DNA of 64,000 nucleotides, from NCBI GenBank assembly GCA_016844935.1, contig JAERTK010000286.1:1-64000 (forward strand), given 5' to 3'. Positions within the stretch are counted from its first letter, which is position 1, and the number at the start of each line of letters is the position of its first letter. A program made the position numbers and the translations under genes. Shown here one piece after another: positions 1 through 8,731 of this stretch. The notes under the pieces were generated by a model. The model did no database searches, had not been told where the DNA came from, and saw nothing but the letters and a program-made list of their open reading frames with translations. This stretch comes from Desulfobacteraceae bacterium. Its GTDB lineage: Bacteria > Desulfobacterota > DSM-4660 > Desulfatiglandales > Desulfatiglandaceae.

Positions 1-1
1 G

Positions 2-406
2 CCCACCGCTTCCTTTGTCATGAACAACCTACAGGATAATGCGCGGGGGATTCTGGTTCAGAAATATATCCCGCTTGAAGGGCGCACGGACATTCGCGTT
101 TTTGTGTTGGGAGACCAGGTTTTAGGCGCCATGGCCTTGAAACCCAATCCAGGGGATTTCAGGACCAATATCCATGTCACGGGGCAGGGAAGGATGCTGG
201 CCTTGAGCCCCAGTCTTTCGAAACTGGCCGTGCAGTCATCCCGGTCCTTAGGCCTGGAAATCTCGGGATGTGATATCATCCTTCAAAAAGATGGTTCTCC
301 TCAAATGATTGAAGTCAATTATTCGCCGGGATTCAGAGGCCTTGAAGACGCTACCGGTATGGACATTGCGAAGCAGATCATCCATTACGTAACCGCAAAA
401 GACTAA
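2..406 (+). CDS. RimK-like ATP-grasp ligase, C-terminal part (cut by window start)
   Basis: The reading frame is open from the first bases of the window, so only the last ~134 residues are present and the true start lies upstream. The visible part is the C-terminal half of an ATP-grasp domain: GDFRTNIH (nucleotide and substrate lobe), the metal-binding EVNYSPG and the ending GLEDATGMDIAKQII, which closely follows RimK-type ligases (EVNASPGLEGIE..TGVDIA). RimK enzymes join an amino acid, often glutamate, to a carboxylate at the cost of ATP; the acceptor here cannot be told. It sits 9 bases before a second ATP-grasp gene and heads a co-directional cluster with a peptide ABC transporter and an amidohydrolase. 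The family call is firm; the substrate is unknown. Confidence 0.8.
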   Translation, partial: PTASFVMNNLQDNARGILVQKYIPLEGRTDIRVFVLGDQVLGAMALKPNPGDFRTNIHVTGQGRMLALSPSLSKLAVQSSRSLGLEISGCDIILQKDGSPQMIEVNYSPGFRGLEDATGMDIAKQIIHYVTAKD

Positions 407-415
407 GGAGATTTC

Positions 416-1399
416 ATGCACATCGCTTTTTTGATGGATCCTCTCACTTCCATAGCCCCCGAAAATGAGAGTACCAGTCATCTCATGTATGAATGTAACC
501 AGAGAGGACACACGGTCTATTTTCTGGAACCCCATGATATTTACATTCGGGAAAATAAGGTGGTGGCCAGGATGCGCAATATCTCAGTGGCGCCAAACCT
601 GTCCATGAAAAAATACTGGAGAAGCCTGATTCATTGTCTCAAGAAAGATGAACTGATATTTGAGACCATCGCGGATTTGGACGCTCTTTTTTTAAGGAAG
701 AATCCGCCCATGGTTTATCAGACCATGGAATTTTTGTCGTCGGTTAGCGACAAGGTGTTTATGATCAACAACACGACGGGGCAAATCCGTGCCAACAGCA
801 AACTCTATATCCTCAATTTCCCGGAAATCATTCCCGAAACCCACGTGTCACGCGATCCGGCACGTCTCAGAAAGATCATCAATAATTTCGGTGGGGCCAT
901 GGTGGTAAAACCCCTTCAGCGGTATGGGGGAGAAGGAGTGATTAAAGTGAGCTTGAAGGATCAGGAAAATTTAAATTCCCTGATCAATTACTATGTGAGG
1001 GCCTATCGGGCATACCCGGAACGGGAACCGATCATGGTCCAGGAATACCTGGATGAAGTTCAAACAACAGGTGACGTGCGGATTCTTCTGCTCAACGGGG
1101 AAATTGTCGGCGCCATGCGGCGAAAACCGAGCAAAGGGGATTTTCGAACCAATATTCATGCAGGCGCCCGGGCCTATAAGCACGACATTACGGATCAGGA
1201 TCGTGCCATTTGCCAGGTGATCCGGGACAGTTTGAGAAAAGAGGGCTTGTTTTTCGTAGGGGTTGACGTCATCGGCAATAAGATGGTAGAAATCAACTGT
1301 CTGAGTCCCGGTGGAATCCCACGGATCAACCGTTTGGATGGGGTAAAGATCGAAGCCATGGTGGTCGATTTTATCGAACAAAAGGTTTCTGAGCTGTAG
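416..1399 (+). CDS. GshB-like ATP-grasp carboxylate-amine ligase
   Basis: A 327-residue protein with the layout of prokaryotic glutathione synthetase: N-terminal MHIAFLMDPLTSI (GshB begins with a similar MDP motif), DALFLRKNPP (GshB VILMRKDPP), the ATP-grasp lysine region MVVKPLQRYGGEGV, then GDFRTNIH and GVDVIGNKMVEINCLSPGG with the metal-binding E and N. The start follows an AAGGAG ribosome site. No gamma-glutamylcysteine ligase (GshA) gene is visible in the window, so true glutathione synthesis is doubtful; a related amide or peptide product is more likely. The RimK-like gene precedes it by 9 bases, and a paired hairpin stretch separates it from the ABC transporter. Family sure, product inferred. 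Confidence 0.8.
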   Translation: MHIAFLMDPLTSIAPENESTSHLMYECNQRGHTVYFLEPHDIYIRENKVVARMRNISVAPNLSMKKYWRSLIHCLKKDELIFETIADLDALFLRKNPPMVYQTMEFLSSVSDKVFMINNTTGQIRANSKLYILNFPEIIPETHVSRDPARLRKIINNFGGAMVVKPLQRYGGEGVIKVSLKDQENLNSLINYYVRAYRAYPEREPIMVQEYLDEVQTTGDVRILLLNGEIVGAMRRKPSKGDFRTNIHAGARAYKHDITDQDRAICQVIRDSLRKEGLFFVGVDVIGNKMVEINCLSPGGIPRINRLDGVKIEAMVVDFIEQKVSEL

Positions 1400-1465
1400 G
1401 GGCGGACCTGTGTGTCTGCCCCACTTGTGCGGGACGTGCATTACGGGCGAAAAGGTTATTCGCCC
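1399..1465. repeat. Twin palindromic (REP-like) hairpins
   Basis: Two hairpins follow one another in the gap between the GshB-like gene and the transporter. The first has a 9-bp stem, GGGGCGGAC (1399-1407) with GTCTGCCCC (1414-1422), one pair being G-U. The second has a perfect 7-bp stem, GGGCGAA (1445-1451) with TTCGCCC (1459-1465). Neither is followed by a T run, so they do not look like intrinsic terminators. GGGCG...CGCCC palindromes of this kind are common dispersed elements in many bacterial genomes; here they may protect the upstream mRNA or set the ratio of enzyme to transporter expression. Confidence 0.5.
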
Positions 1466-1500
1466 TTAACCCAAAAATTCGACAGAAGAAAGGATGACAA

Positions 1501-3237
1501 ATGCACCGTATGAATAGAGGTACAAACAGATTGTCTGCGCCGTGGGTCATATCGATTTTATGTGTCTTGATGCTGATGGCGAGTGTCCATTTCTCAGTTT
1601 CGAACGCTTCCGCCGCGGATATACTCAAAATGGGCGTTTTGCAGGAACCCAAAACCTTGAACATCTGGAGAGCCGGAGATCGTTGGTCTCTTAAAATTTT
1701 GGGGTTAATCTATCAACCCCTTTTCGTGAGGGACCCCAAAACTTTGGAGCTTGTTCCCTGGCTGGCGGCGGCACCCCCCGAGTTTGATTCAAAAAATCTC
1801 TGCTACACCGTAAAATTAAGGCCCGCCAGGTGGTCGGACGGAACGGAATTAACCTCTGAAGATGTGGCCTTCACCGGGCGCTTTATTCAGGAGTTCAAAG
1901 TGCCCAGATATATTTCCAAATGGAAGTTTATCAAAAAAATTGAAACCCCGGATAAACAAACCATAAAGTTTTATCTGAAAAGTCCCCATGCCATCTTTGT
2001 CTCCCGAACACTCACCACACCCATTGTGCAGAAAAAGCAATGGCAGGAAGTGATCACAAAAGCCAAGGGGACGGAAAAACCCCTCCGAACGCTTTTGCGG
2101 CACAAGGTCAAGATGCCCATCGGCAGCGGCCCTTTCAAGTTGAAGGACTGGCGATCGGGTGCTTATATTTACCTGATGCAAAACAAGCTCTTTTTCGGCG
2201 CCGGAAAAACCATCAGCGGCCACCTTTTAGGGCCTCACATCGACGGGATCATCTTCAAAGTCTACGGTACATCGGATGCCGCCATCCTGGCGCTGAAGAA
2301 AGGAAGCATCGATATGTTCTGGTGGGGAATTCAGCCGGGATATATGGAAGACCTGAAAGCAAATCCCGACATGGAGGTCTTCACCAACGAAAAAAGTGCC
2401 CTCTATTACCTTGGGTTTAACGTAAGAAAACCGCCCTTTAATGATGCCGACCTGCGTCACGCCGCGGCGACCCTCGTGGGAGAAGACTTCATTATCAAAC
2501 GGATTCTCCAGGGGTATGGTTTGAAAATGTATTCCATCGTTCCTCCCGGAAACAAATTCTGGTGCTGCCCGGACGTTCCCAAATACGGTGTTGGGCTTAG
2601 CCGGGAAGGCCGTATCAAAAAGGCTTACCAGATTCTTTCGGATGCCGGTTACACTTGGCAGATTCCCCCCATTGACAATTCGGGGAACGTGGTCAACGGC
2701 GAAGGCATCATGCTTCCGGGCGGGAAACTCATGGAGAAATTCACCATCCTGACCCCGCCGGCCGATTATGACCCCCATCGCGCCATGTGTGGCATGATGA
2801 TGCAGGAATGGCTCAGGATGTTGGGAATTCCCGCCTATTCCAAACCCATGGCATTCGGAGCCCTCATCGAACAAGTGAAAGTGCGCAGGGATTTTGACGC
2901 CTTCATCCTGGGATACGGCAGCCTCTCCCTGGATCCGGATTATCTGAGAAACTTTTTTATTTCAACAAACGACAAACGCAGGGGCTGGAACATGAGCGGA
3001 TACAACAATCCGGCGTTCGATAAAATTGCAAACCAGTCCGCTCGGACCATGAATCGGGAAGAACGGCGAAAACTTATCTTTGAAATGCAGAAAATTATCA
3101 TGGGCGATGTGCCCTACATGCCCCTGTACAACCCCAAACTCATCGAGGCAGCCCGGAAAGGCAAATTCACGGGTTGGGTTCAAATGCTGGGTGGTATTGG
3201 CAACCTGTGGTCTTTCTGTCAGTTGAAACCCCTTTAA
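1501..3237 (+). CDS. ABC transporter solute-binding protein, family 5 (peptide type)
   Basis: A 578-residue exported protein. It begins with a long Sec signal (RMNRGTNR, then a hydrophobic run from about residue 16, probable cut after SNASA near residue 39); there is no lipobox, so it is periplasmic and soluble. The mature part has the SBP_bac_5 signature region LRPARWSDGTELTSEDVAFT and the C-terminal part DAFILGYGSLSLDPDYLRNF typical of DppA/OppA-type binders. AAAGGA precedes the ATG. Permeases and ATPases follow directly. In this family the ligand is usually a short peptide, but opines, nickel chelates and sugars are also known. With ATP-grasp ligases on both sides, a small peptide-like ligand is plausible but not shown. 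Confidence 0.85.
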   Translation: MHRMNRGTNRLSAPWVISILCVLMLMASVHFSVSNASAADILKMGVLQEPKTLNIWRAGDRWSLKILGLIYQPLFVRDPKTLELVPWLAAAPPEFDSKNLCYTVKLRPARWSDGTELTSEDVAFTGRFIQEFKVPRYISKWKFIKKIETPDKQTIKFYLKSPHAIFVSRTLTTPIVQKKQWQEVITKAKGTEKPLRTLLRHKVKMPIGSGPFKLKDWRSGAYIYLMQNKLFFGAGKTISGHLLGPHIDGIIFKVYGTSDAAILALKKGSIDMFWWGIQPGYMEDLKANPDMEVFTNEKSALYYLGFNVRKPPFNDADLRHAAATLVGEDFIIKRILQGYGLKMYSIVPPGNKFWCCPDVPKYGVGLSREGRIKKAYQILSDAGYTWQIPPIDNSGNVVNGEGIMLPGGKLMEKFTILTPPADYDPHRAMCGMMMQEWLRMLGIPAYSKPMAFGALIEQVKVRRDFDAFILGYGSLSLDPDYLRNFFISTNDKRRGWNMSGYNNPAFDKIANQSARTMNREERRKLIFEMQKIIMGDVPYMPLYNPKLIEAARKGKFTGWVQMLGGIGNLWSFCQLKPL

Positions 3238-3240
3238 ACC

Positions 3241-3333
3241 AGGTATTAGGTGTCAGGTGTAAGGTATAAGGCAATGAAATTTGTGGGTACGCTCCTTGAA
3301 ACCTTAAACCTTACACCTTAAACCTTACACCTT
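3241..3333. repeat. Inverted repeat of short AGGTGTA/TAAGG units
   Basis: The gap between the binding protein and the first permease is filled by a degenerate repeat. The 5' arm (3241-3271) is built of AGGTATT/AGGTGTC/AGGTGTA/AGGTATA units; the 3' arm (3302-3333) reads CCTTAAACCTTACACCTT and so on, which is the reverse complement of AAGGTGTAAGGTTTAAGG. The arms of about 31 bases can pair imperfectly around a 30-base loop. No T run follows. It looks like a low-complexity dispersed palindrome, perhaps adjusting expression of the abundant binding protein relative to the membrane parts. Confidence 0.6.
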
Positions 3334-3351
3334 TGTCGTCGGTAAATTACC

Positions 3352-4329
3352 ATGGAACTCAGAAGATACATTGCCCGCAGGCTGGTCCAGATCACCATCA
3401 TTTTTTTTGTGATCCTCACGGTGTTGTTCCTGCTGTTCCGCCTGGCCCCCGGAGACCCTGTTTCCCGAATGGTGGACCCGGATATGACGCCCGAGGATTC
3501 GCAACGCCTCATTGTGCAGTTGGGGCTGGACAAGCCTCTGGGCGTGCAATATCTCATCTATCTTAAGAACTTTTTCACGGGGCATTTCGGGTACTCGTTT
3601 CACTATGGAGAGCCGGTGGTGGACATCATCTGGGCCCGGCTGCCCAATACGGTACTACTCTTTACCACCGGCATCATCCTGTCCGCCCTGGTGGGTGTCT
3701 TCTTAGGTAAAATTGCTTCCTGGTATAAAGGGAAAAAGACCGACAGCATCATGACCGTGGGGGCGCTGGTGACCCACACGCTCTTTCTGCCGTGGCTCGC
3801 GTTGATTTTGATCTGGATATTCGCCTATAAATTCAGTTGGTTCCCCATAAACGGCATGATCTCGGAGGAAATATGGCTGGATCCCGACAACGGTTTTTTC
3901 ACCAAAGCACTGGATGTCCTGTACCATATGGTGTTGCCGCTTTCCACCCTGTTTTTGATCCATTTCGGTGCGTATCTTCTGATCATGCGGAGCAGCATGC
4001 TGGAAACCCTTAAGGAGGATTATATTCTCACCGCAAGGGCCAAAGGCCTTGATGAAAAGTCCATTCGAAACAAGCATGCGGCCCCCAACGCGGCCCTTCC
4101 GGTGGTCACCAGCGTGGGGCTGAGTCTGGCCTTTTCCATCAACGGAGGAGCGCTTACGGAGACGGTTTTCACCTGGCCCGGCATTGGCCGGGAGCTGGTG
4201 TTTTCGGTCAGTCAAAACGATTATCCGCTGGCTCAGGCGTCTTTTTTGTTAATCGCCATTGTGGTGTTGCTTTCCAATCTGGTGGTGGATGTTCTATACG
4301 CGTACCTGGATCCAAGGATTAGATACTAA
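3352..4329 (+). CDS. Peptide-type ABC transporter permease (DppB/OppB-like)
   Basis: A 325-residue inner-membrane protein with an N-terminal helix after MELRRYIARRLVQ, a periplasmic loop with the family-typical LGLDKPLGVQYL, and about six hydrophobic segments. The cytoplasmic EAA-type loop that contacts the ATPases is seen as EDYILTARAKGLDEKSI, followed by GGALTETVFTWPGIG, a hallmark of DppB/OppB permeases. It pairs with the next permease (12-base gap) to form the channel. The ribosome site before the ATG is weak. Length and motifs are normal for the family. Confidence 0.88.
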   Translation: MELRRYIARRLVQITIIFFVILTVLFLLFRLAPGDPVSRMVDPDMTPEDSQRLIVQLGLDKPLGVQYLIYLKNFFTGHFGYSFHYGEPVVDIIWARLPNTVLLFTTGIILSALVGVFLGKIASWYKGKKTDSIMTVGALVTHTLFLPWLALILIWIFAYKFSWFPINGMISEEIWLDPDNGFFTKALDVLYHMVLPLSTLFLIHFGAYLLIMRSSMLETLKEDYILTARAKGLDEKSIRNKHAAPNAALPVVTSVGLSLAFSINGGALTETVFTWPGIGRELVFSVSQNDYPLAQASFLLIAIVVLLSNLVVDVLYAYLDPRIRY

Positions 4330-4341
4330 ACGGGAATCTTC

Positions 4342-5274
4342 ATGACAGCAGACCCTTCACCGAACGAAATTACCGCACGGGAACGCTACCCAATGCTGAA
4401 TTCATTTCTGGATGGGTGGGCCATATTCAAACAGAGTCTACTGGGTCGAATCGGACTGACCCTGTTGATTATTTTTGCACTGATGGCCATTTGCAGCTAC
4501 ATCCCACCGTTGATCAACCCCATGTACAACCCCATGACCGGGGTGGATCCGGAGATCTCCACCTGCACCCCGCCCAGCTGGCGGCACTGGCTGGGGACGG
4601 ATTTCATGGGCCGGGACATTTTCAGCCAGCTCCTGGCAGGGGCCCGGGTGGCCTTCATGGTGGGGGTTTCCGCGGCTGTCATGAGTGTGGTTCTGGGGAC
4701 GGCCATCGGCATGACCGCCGGGTACATGGGAAAACTCGTGGACACCCTGCTCATGAGAACCGCCGACATGATCATGGTCATGCCCACCTTGCTGTTCGTG
4801 CTGATTATTTCTTCGGTTTTCGGTCAACTCAACATATGGACCATTGTGCTGATCATTGCCCTGTTCCGGTGGCCTGGGGTTTCCAGGATGATTCGCGGCC
4901 AAACCCTCTCCCTCAAGCAACGCCCCTTTATCGAAGCGGCCAAAATGGCGGGTGCATCCCATTCCCGAATTATTTTCAGGCATATCATGCCCAATGTGTT
5001 GCCCCTGGCATTTCTCTTCATGACATTTCGTGTGACCTCCGCCATCATTATTGAGGCATCACTGGCATTTCTGGGGTTCGGTGATCCGGGAACCGTCAGC
5101 TGGGGGATGATGCTGCAGTGGGTCTGGAAAACCGGGTATATGTTCAAGGCGCCATACTGGCTTCTTCCGCCGGGGATTTGCATTTCACTCATTACCCTAT
5201 CCTTTTACATGTTGGGCCGGGCCATGGATGAAGTATTGGATCCGAGACTACGAAAGGAGGACCAGACAGATTAA
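4342..5274 (+). CDS. Peptide-type ABC transporter permease (DppC/OppC-like)
   Basis: A 310-residue inner-membrane permease. After a short cytoplasmic N-terminus comes a first helix (IGLTLLIIFALMAI), the periplasmic HWLGTDFMGRDIFSQLLAGAR motif region that is diagnostic of DppC/OppC proteins, and five more helices. The EAA loop is FIEAAKMAGASHSRIIF followed by HIMPNVLP. The end DEVLDPRLR is family typical. The next gene starts on the base after the stop codon, which implies translational coupling to the ATPase. Confidence 0.88.
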   Translation: MTADPSPNEITARERYPMLNSFLDGWAIFKQSLLGRIGLTLLIIFALMAICSYIPPLINPMYNPMTGVDPEISTCTPPSWRHWLGTDFMGRDIFSQLLAGARVAFMVGVSAAVMSVVLGTAIGMTAGYMGKLVDTLLMRTADMIMVMPTLLFVLIISSVFGQLNIWTIVLIIALFRWPGVSRMIRGQTLSLKQRPFIEAAKMAGASHSRIIFRHIMPNVLPLAFLFMTFRVTSAIIIEASLAFLGFGDPGTVSWGMMLQWVWKTGYMFKAPYWLLPPGICISLITLSFYMLGRAMDEVLDPRLRKEDQTD

Positions 5275-6225
5275 ATGGCCCTACTTGAAGTTGACAATTT
5301 AAGCATTGGGTATCGAACCAAACAAGGCTATCTCAAGGCGGTAGATGGGGTATCTTTTTCCCTGGAAGAGGGGCGTTCCCTGGGTTTTGTAGGCGAATCA
5401 GGGTGCGGAAAAACCACCATCGGTATGTCGCTCATGGGGTTGATGCCCCCCAATGGTTCCATCGGAAACGGACGCATCCTCTTTGAGGGGAAAGATCTTC
5501 TCAAAATGACGGAAGTAGAGAGAAGAAAGACCCGGTGGAGTCAAATCGCCATGATTTTTCAGGCCGCCATGAATGCCATGAACCCGGTGCAGCGCGTGGG
5601 AGATCAGATTGCGGAAGCCATCCTGGTACATCACCCTGAAACGGAAAAGGATGCGGCCCTTCACCAGGTGGAAGAACTTTATGATTTGGTGGGAATTCCC
5701 CGGGATCGTCTGAGAGGCTATCCTCACCAATACAGCGGCGGCATGAAACAGCGGGCCATTATCGCCATGGCCCTGGCATGCAAACCGAAGTTGATTATCG
5801 CGGATGAACCCACCACCGCGCTGGACGTCATTGTTCAGGATCAGATCCTGGAGGAAGTCAAAAAGCTGCAAAAAGAGTTTAACATCGGCGTTATCTTTAT
5901 CTCACACGATATTTCCATTGTGGCGGATATGTGTCAGGATATCGCGGTGATGTATGCGGGCCAGATGGTGGAATGCGGTCCCCGGGAGGCTGTTTTTGAT
6001 TCCCCCGTACATCCCTATACCAAAGCACTGTTGTCGTCATTTCCGACCATTACCGGCGAAAAGAGCGATCTGACACCCATTCCGGGAGAAACTCCCAACT
6101 TGATCCACCCGCCGACGGGGTGCCGTTTCGGCAAACGTTGTCCCGGCGCTTCCCCAACCTGCTCAGTGGCGCCCAAATGGGTTCAAATAGGGCCTGGGCA
6201 TAAAGCGCTCTGTTGCCATTGCTAG
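5275..6225 (+). CDS. Peptide-type ABC transporter ATPase (DppD/OppD-like)
   Basis: A 316-residue ATP-binding subunit: Walker [10 protein letters not shown] (about residue 40), Q-loop region with [14 protein letters not shown], signature YSGGMKQR, Walker [13 protein letters not shown], switch histidine in ISHDISIV. The C-terminal oligopeptide extension carries spaced cysteines (GCRFGKRCP and later PTCS) as in DppD/OppD. The ATG abuts the preceding stop; AAAGGAGG lies about 12 bases upstream. It should form a heterodimer with the next ATPase and power the two permeases. Confidence 0.9.
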   Translation: MALLEVDNLSIGYRTKQGYLKAVDGVSFSLEEGRSLGFVGESGCGKTTIGMSLMGLMPPNGSIGNGRILFEGKDLLKMTEVERRKTRWSQIAMIFQAAMNAMNPVQRVGDQIAEAILVHHPETEKDAALHQVEELYDLVGIPRDRLRGYPHQYSGGMKQRAIIAMALACKPKLIIADEPTTALDVIVQDQILEEVKKLQKEFNIGVIFISHDISIVADMCQDIAVMYAGQMVECGPREAVFDSPVHPYTKALLSSFPTITGEKSDLTPIPGETPNLIHPPTGCRFGKRCPGASPTCSVAPKWVQIGPGHKALCCHC

Positions 6226-6264
6226 TGTAAGAAAAAAGACAAAGGGATTTCATCCGAGGTCAGT

Positions 6265-7257
6265 ATGAACACAAACGGTAAACCGGTTCTCGAAATCAAG
6301 GACGTGAGCAAAATTTACAGGGCCAAGGCGGGCTTTTTTGCCGGTAGCGGCAAGGATGTGGTGGCCCTGGACCGGATATCTCTTGAGATTAACAAAGGTG
6401 AAATTTTTGGGTTGGTGGGAGAAAGCGGCAGCGGAAAAACAACGGCGGGTCGATTGATTGTAAGTCTGGAAGAGACCGATTTCGGCGAAATTCTTCTGGA
6501 TGGCACATCCGTTACCGGATTGAAAGGAAAACGTCTCAAAAAATTTCGAAGTAAGGCCCAGATGATATTTCAGGACCCTTATCAATCCCTCAACCCACAA
6601 CGGTCTATTTTAGATACGGTTTCCGAACCGTTGATCATTCATCGATTGGGTCATGCCAATAGCAGAAAAGAGCGTGTCCGAGAGGCCCTCAGGTCGGTCG
6701 GTTTGTCGCCGCCCGATGATTTTCTCTATCGTTACCCCCACCGACTCAGCGGTGGGCAACGCCAGCGGGTGGCCATCGCGCGGGCCATGGTACTGGACCC
6801 GGAGTTTGTCATTGCTGATGAACCCACCTCCATGCTGGATGCATCCATTTCCGCCCAGATATTCAATATCCTTCTGAAGATGCGGGATGAGCTGGGGGTC
6901 ACACAGCTTTTCATTACACACAGTCTTGCCGCGGCCCGGTATTTATGCGATCGAATTGCCGTTCTTTACCATGGTCGACTGATGGAGTTGGGCCCATCCG
7001 ACCAGGTCATCCAAAATCCCACTCATCCTTATACCAAAGCGCTCATTGATGCGCTTCCAAAATTCGGACATAGCGGTAACCGAAAACGGTATGGGACCCT
7101 CCTGACCCGGGAACGTGAGGGTGCCGATGAGGATTTGGGGTGCAATTTTTTCCCAAGATGTGCTGTGGCACGGGAAAACCGATGTAACCTGGAAAAACCC
7201 ATTTTAAAAGATCTGGGAAACCGGCATCATGTGGCCTGCTTTCTAAGTCAGTCGTAA
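6265..7257 (+). CDS. Peptide-type ABC transporter ATPase (DppF/OppF-like)
   Basis: A 330-residue ATP-binding subunit with Walker A GESGSGKTTAG, the Q-loop FQDPYQSLNPQR, signature LSGGQRQRVAIARA, Walker B FVIADEPTSMLD and H-loop ITHSLAAA. The C-terminal extension contains CNFFPRC and a later RCN, matching the cysteine pattern of DppF/OppF proteins. It is the second ATPase of the transporter and is followed after 31 bases by another ATP-grasp gene, so the transporter is embedded between ligase genes. Everything normally needed for a peptide importer (binder, two permeases, two ATPases) is present and intact. Confidence 0.9.
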   Translation: MNTNGKPVLEIKDVSKIYRAKAGFFAGSGKDVVALDRISLEINKGEIFGLVGESGSGKTTAGRLIVSLEETDFGEILLDGTSVTGLKGKRLKKFRSKAQMIFQDPYQSLNPQRSILDTVSEPLIIHRLGHANSRKERVREALRSVGLSPPDDFLYRYPHRLSGGQRQRVAIARAMVLDPEFVIADEPTSMLDASISAQIFNILLKMRDELGVTQLFITHSLAAARYLCDRIAVLYHGRLMELGPSDQVIQNPTHPYTKALIDALPKFGHSGNRKRYGTLLTREREGADEDLGCNFFPRCAVARENRCNLEKPILKDLGNRHHVACFLSQS

Positions 7258-7288
7258 GAACCTTTTCTCCGTTTTGTTTCGAAACCCC

Positions 7289-8731
7289 ATGTTCATCCAT
7301 GATATTCAACAGGTAAACGCGCTCTTTAAATCCTTGTCCGGCACATTCCTGGGTGTTGGGATGACCGCCTTTTCTCGAATTTTACCCGCATCTTTTCTGG
7401 AGAACTACCACATCCTCGCCCTCCACAAGACGGGAGATCTTCCGCTTCTGCGGAAGAAAGCGCCGGTTTTTTGCCTTGAGGAACAAACAAATATACCGGC
7501 GTGCGCATCCGGACAAAATTCCGCCGGTCTTTTGGCGCATCATCAGACCCGGCGTTTTCTGGATGGTATTTCCAGTCCAAAATATTTTTTTTTGTACCAG
7601 GATTACCCTGAATTGCGGTCTGCTGCAACGAGTAACGAATGGAACCTCTTGGCCAACCCACCAGAACTTCGTCTGACCATTGGAAAAAGGCCATTTTTTA
7701 AAAAAATGGCCGCTGAACTGGATCTTCGTCAAGTGTCCGGCGATATTCATCCCATAGAGGTCATTCATAAGAAAGGATATGAGGAATGGTGTTATTTGCT
7801 GGGGCCTGATTTTGTGGTCCAGCTTCCTGAAATCGAACGGGGCGGCGGCAGAGGGACATTTTTTATCCGATCCGTGGAAAATTACCAACAGCTTCAAAAT
7901 AGGCTTTCGGAAAACAGGTGGCGGAACACGCCACTGGAATCGGTTTCCATTCACGAACTTTTAAACGGCATACCGGCAAGCATGGTGATCTGTGTGACTC
8001 GCCACGGCACACTGGCATCTTCCCTGCAACGACAATTATTAGATCTTCCCTGTTGCGGGAATTTCGCTGAAGACGGTGTATTCTGCGGCCATGCCTGGGG
8101 TGCGTCTCCCGGGTCCGAGGCTGCCCGCAACTCGGCTTTTGAACAGGCGTGTCGTATGGGGGATTTTTTGGGCACCCTTGGGTACAAAGGGATCCTCGGC
8201 ATCGATTTCATTGTTCATGAAACCCAAGGGAAGGCCTGGCCCATAGAAATTAATCCACGTCTGACCGGTGCCCTTCCCATGTTGTCACTGCTCCATCTTC
8301 AATCCGGCACAATCCCCTTGGAAGTCTTTCATATGCTGGAATTCCTGGAGATTCCCTACCGGATAGACCGGGAAGCATTAAACAGATGTTACGCAGGTGT
8401 TGTAGAGGGAAGTCATTTGTTGGTATTTCAGCCACCGGACCTTAAAAACAGGGGCAACGTACCCTTAAGGCCGGGCCTATACGAGAATGATTTGTCGAAC
8501 GGGGGAAGTCGATTTTTGATGGAGACGTTGGAATATGGCGATATTCAAAACGAAAATCAGTTTATCCTGTCGGACGGCCCAAGGTCAATATCAGGCGGGG
8601 ATTCCCATAGCAGGCTGTGCCGGCTTCTCTTCTCTTATCCGGTGATGGATATCAAGGGTGCTTTGTCCCCTCAGGCGCGTTTGGCGGCGGAATGGGTACG
8701 TGAGCATGCTTTGAAGGGCGATACGCCATGA
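7289..8731 (+). CDS. Divergent ATP-grasp enzyme
   Basis: About 480 residues. The C-terminal half has the ATP-grasp metal/nucleotide end GILGIDFIVHETQGKAWPIEINPRLTG, with the D...E.N arrangement; a glycine-rich loop (EIERGGGRGTFF, around residue 185) fits the lid or phosphate-binding loop. It is closest in style to ATP-grasp proteins that join amino acids or carboxylates, not to carboxylases. I prefer ATG 7289 over the in-frame TTG at 7274; neither has a good ribosome site. The stop overlaps the next start (ATGA), so it is translationally coupled to the amidohydrolase. The N-terminal ~130 residues match nothing I recognise. Family likely, function unknown. Confidence 0.7.
   Translation: MFIHDIQQVNALFKSLSGTFLGVGMTAFSRILPASFLENYHILALHKTGDLPLLRKKAPVFCLEEQTNIPACASGQNSAGLLAHHQTRRFLDGISSPKYFFLYQDYPELRSAATSNEWNLLANPPELRLTIGKRPFFKKMAAELDLRQVSGDIHPIEVIHKKGYEEWCYLLGPDFVVQLPEIERGGGRGTFFIRSVENYQQLQNRLSENRWRNTPLESVSIHELLNGIPASMVICVTRHGTLASSLQRQLLDLPCCGNFAEDGVFCGHAWGASPGSEAARNSAFEQACRMGDFLGTLGYKGILGIDFIVHETQGKAWPIEINPRLTGALPMLSLLHLQSGTIPLEVFHMLEFLEIPYRIDREALNRCYAGVVEGSHLLVFQPPDLKNRGNVPLRPGLYENDLSNGGSRFLMETLEYGDIQNENQFILSDGPRSISGGDSHSRLCRLLFSYPVMDIKGALSPQARLAAEWVREHALKGDTP

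Noticed and set aside
416..1399. True glutathione synthetase (gshB)
   Set aside because: Motifs fit the family, but no gshA is visible and many sulfate reducers lack glutathione; the operon partners point to another product.
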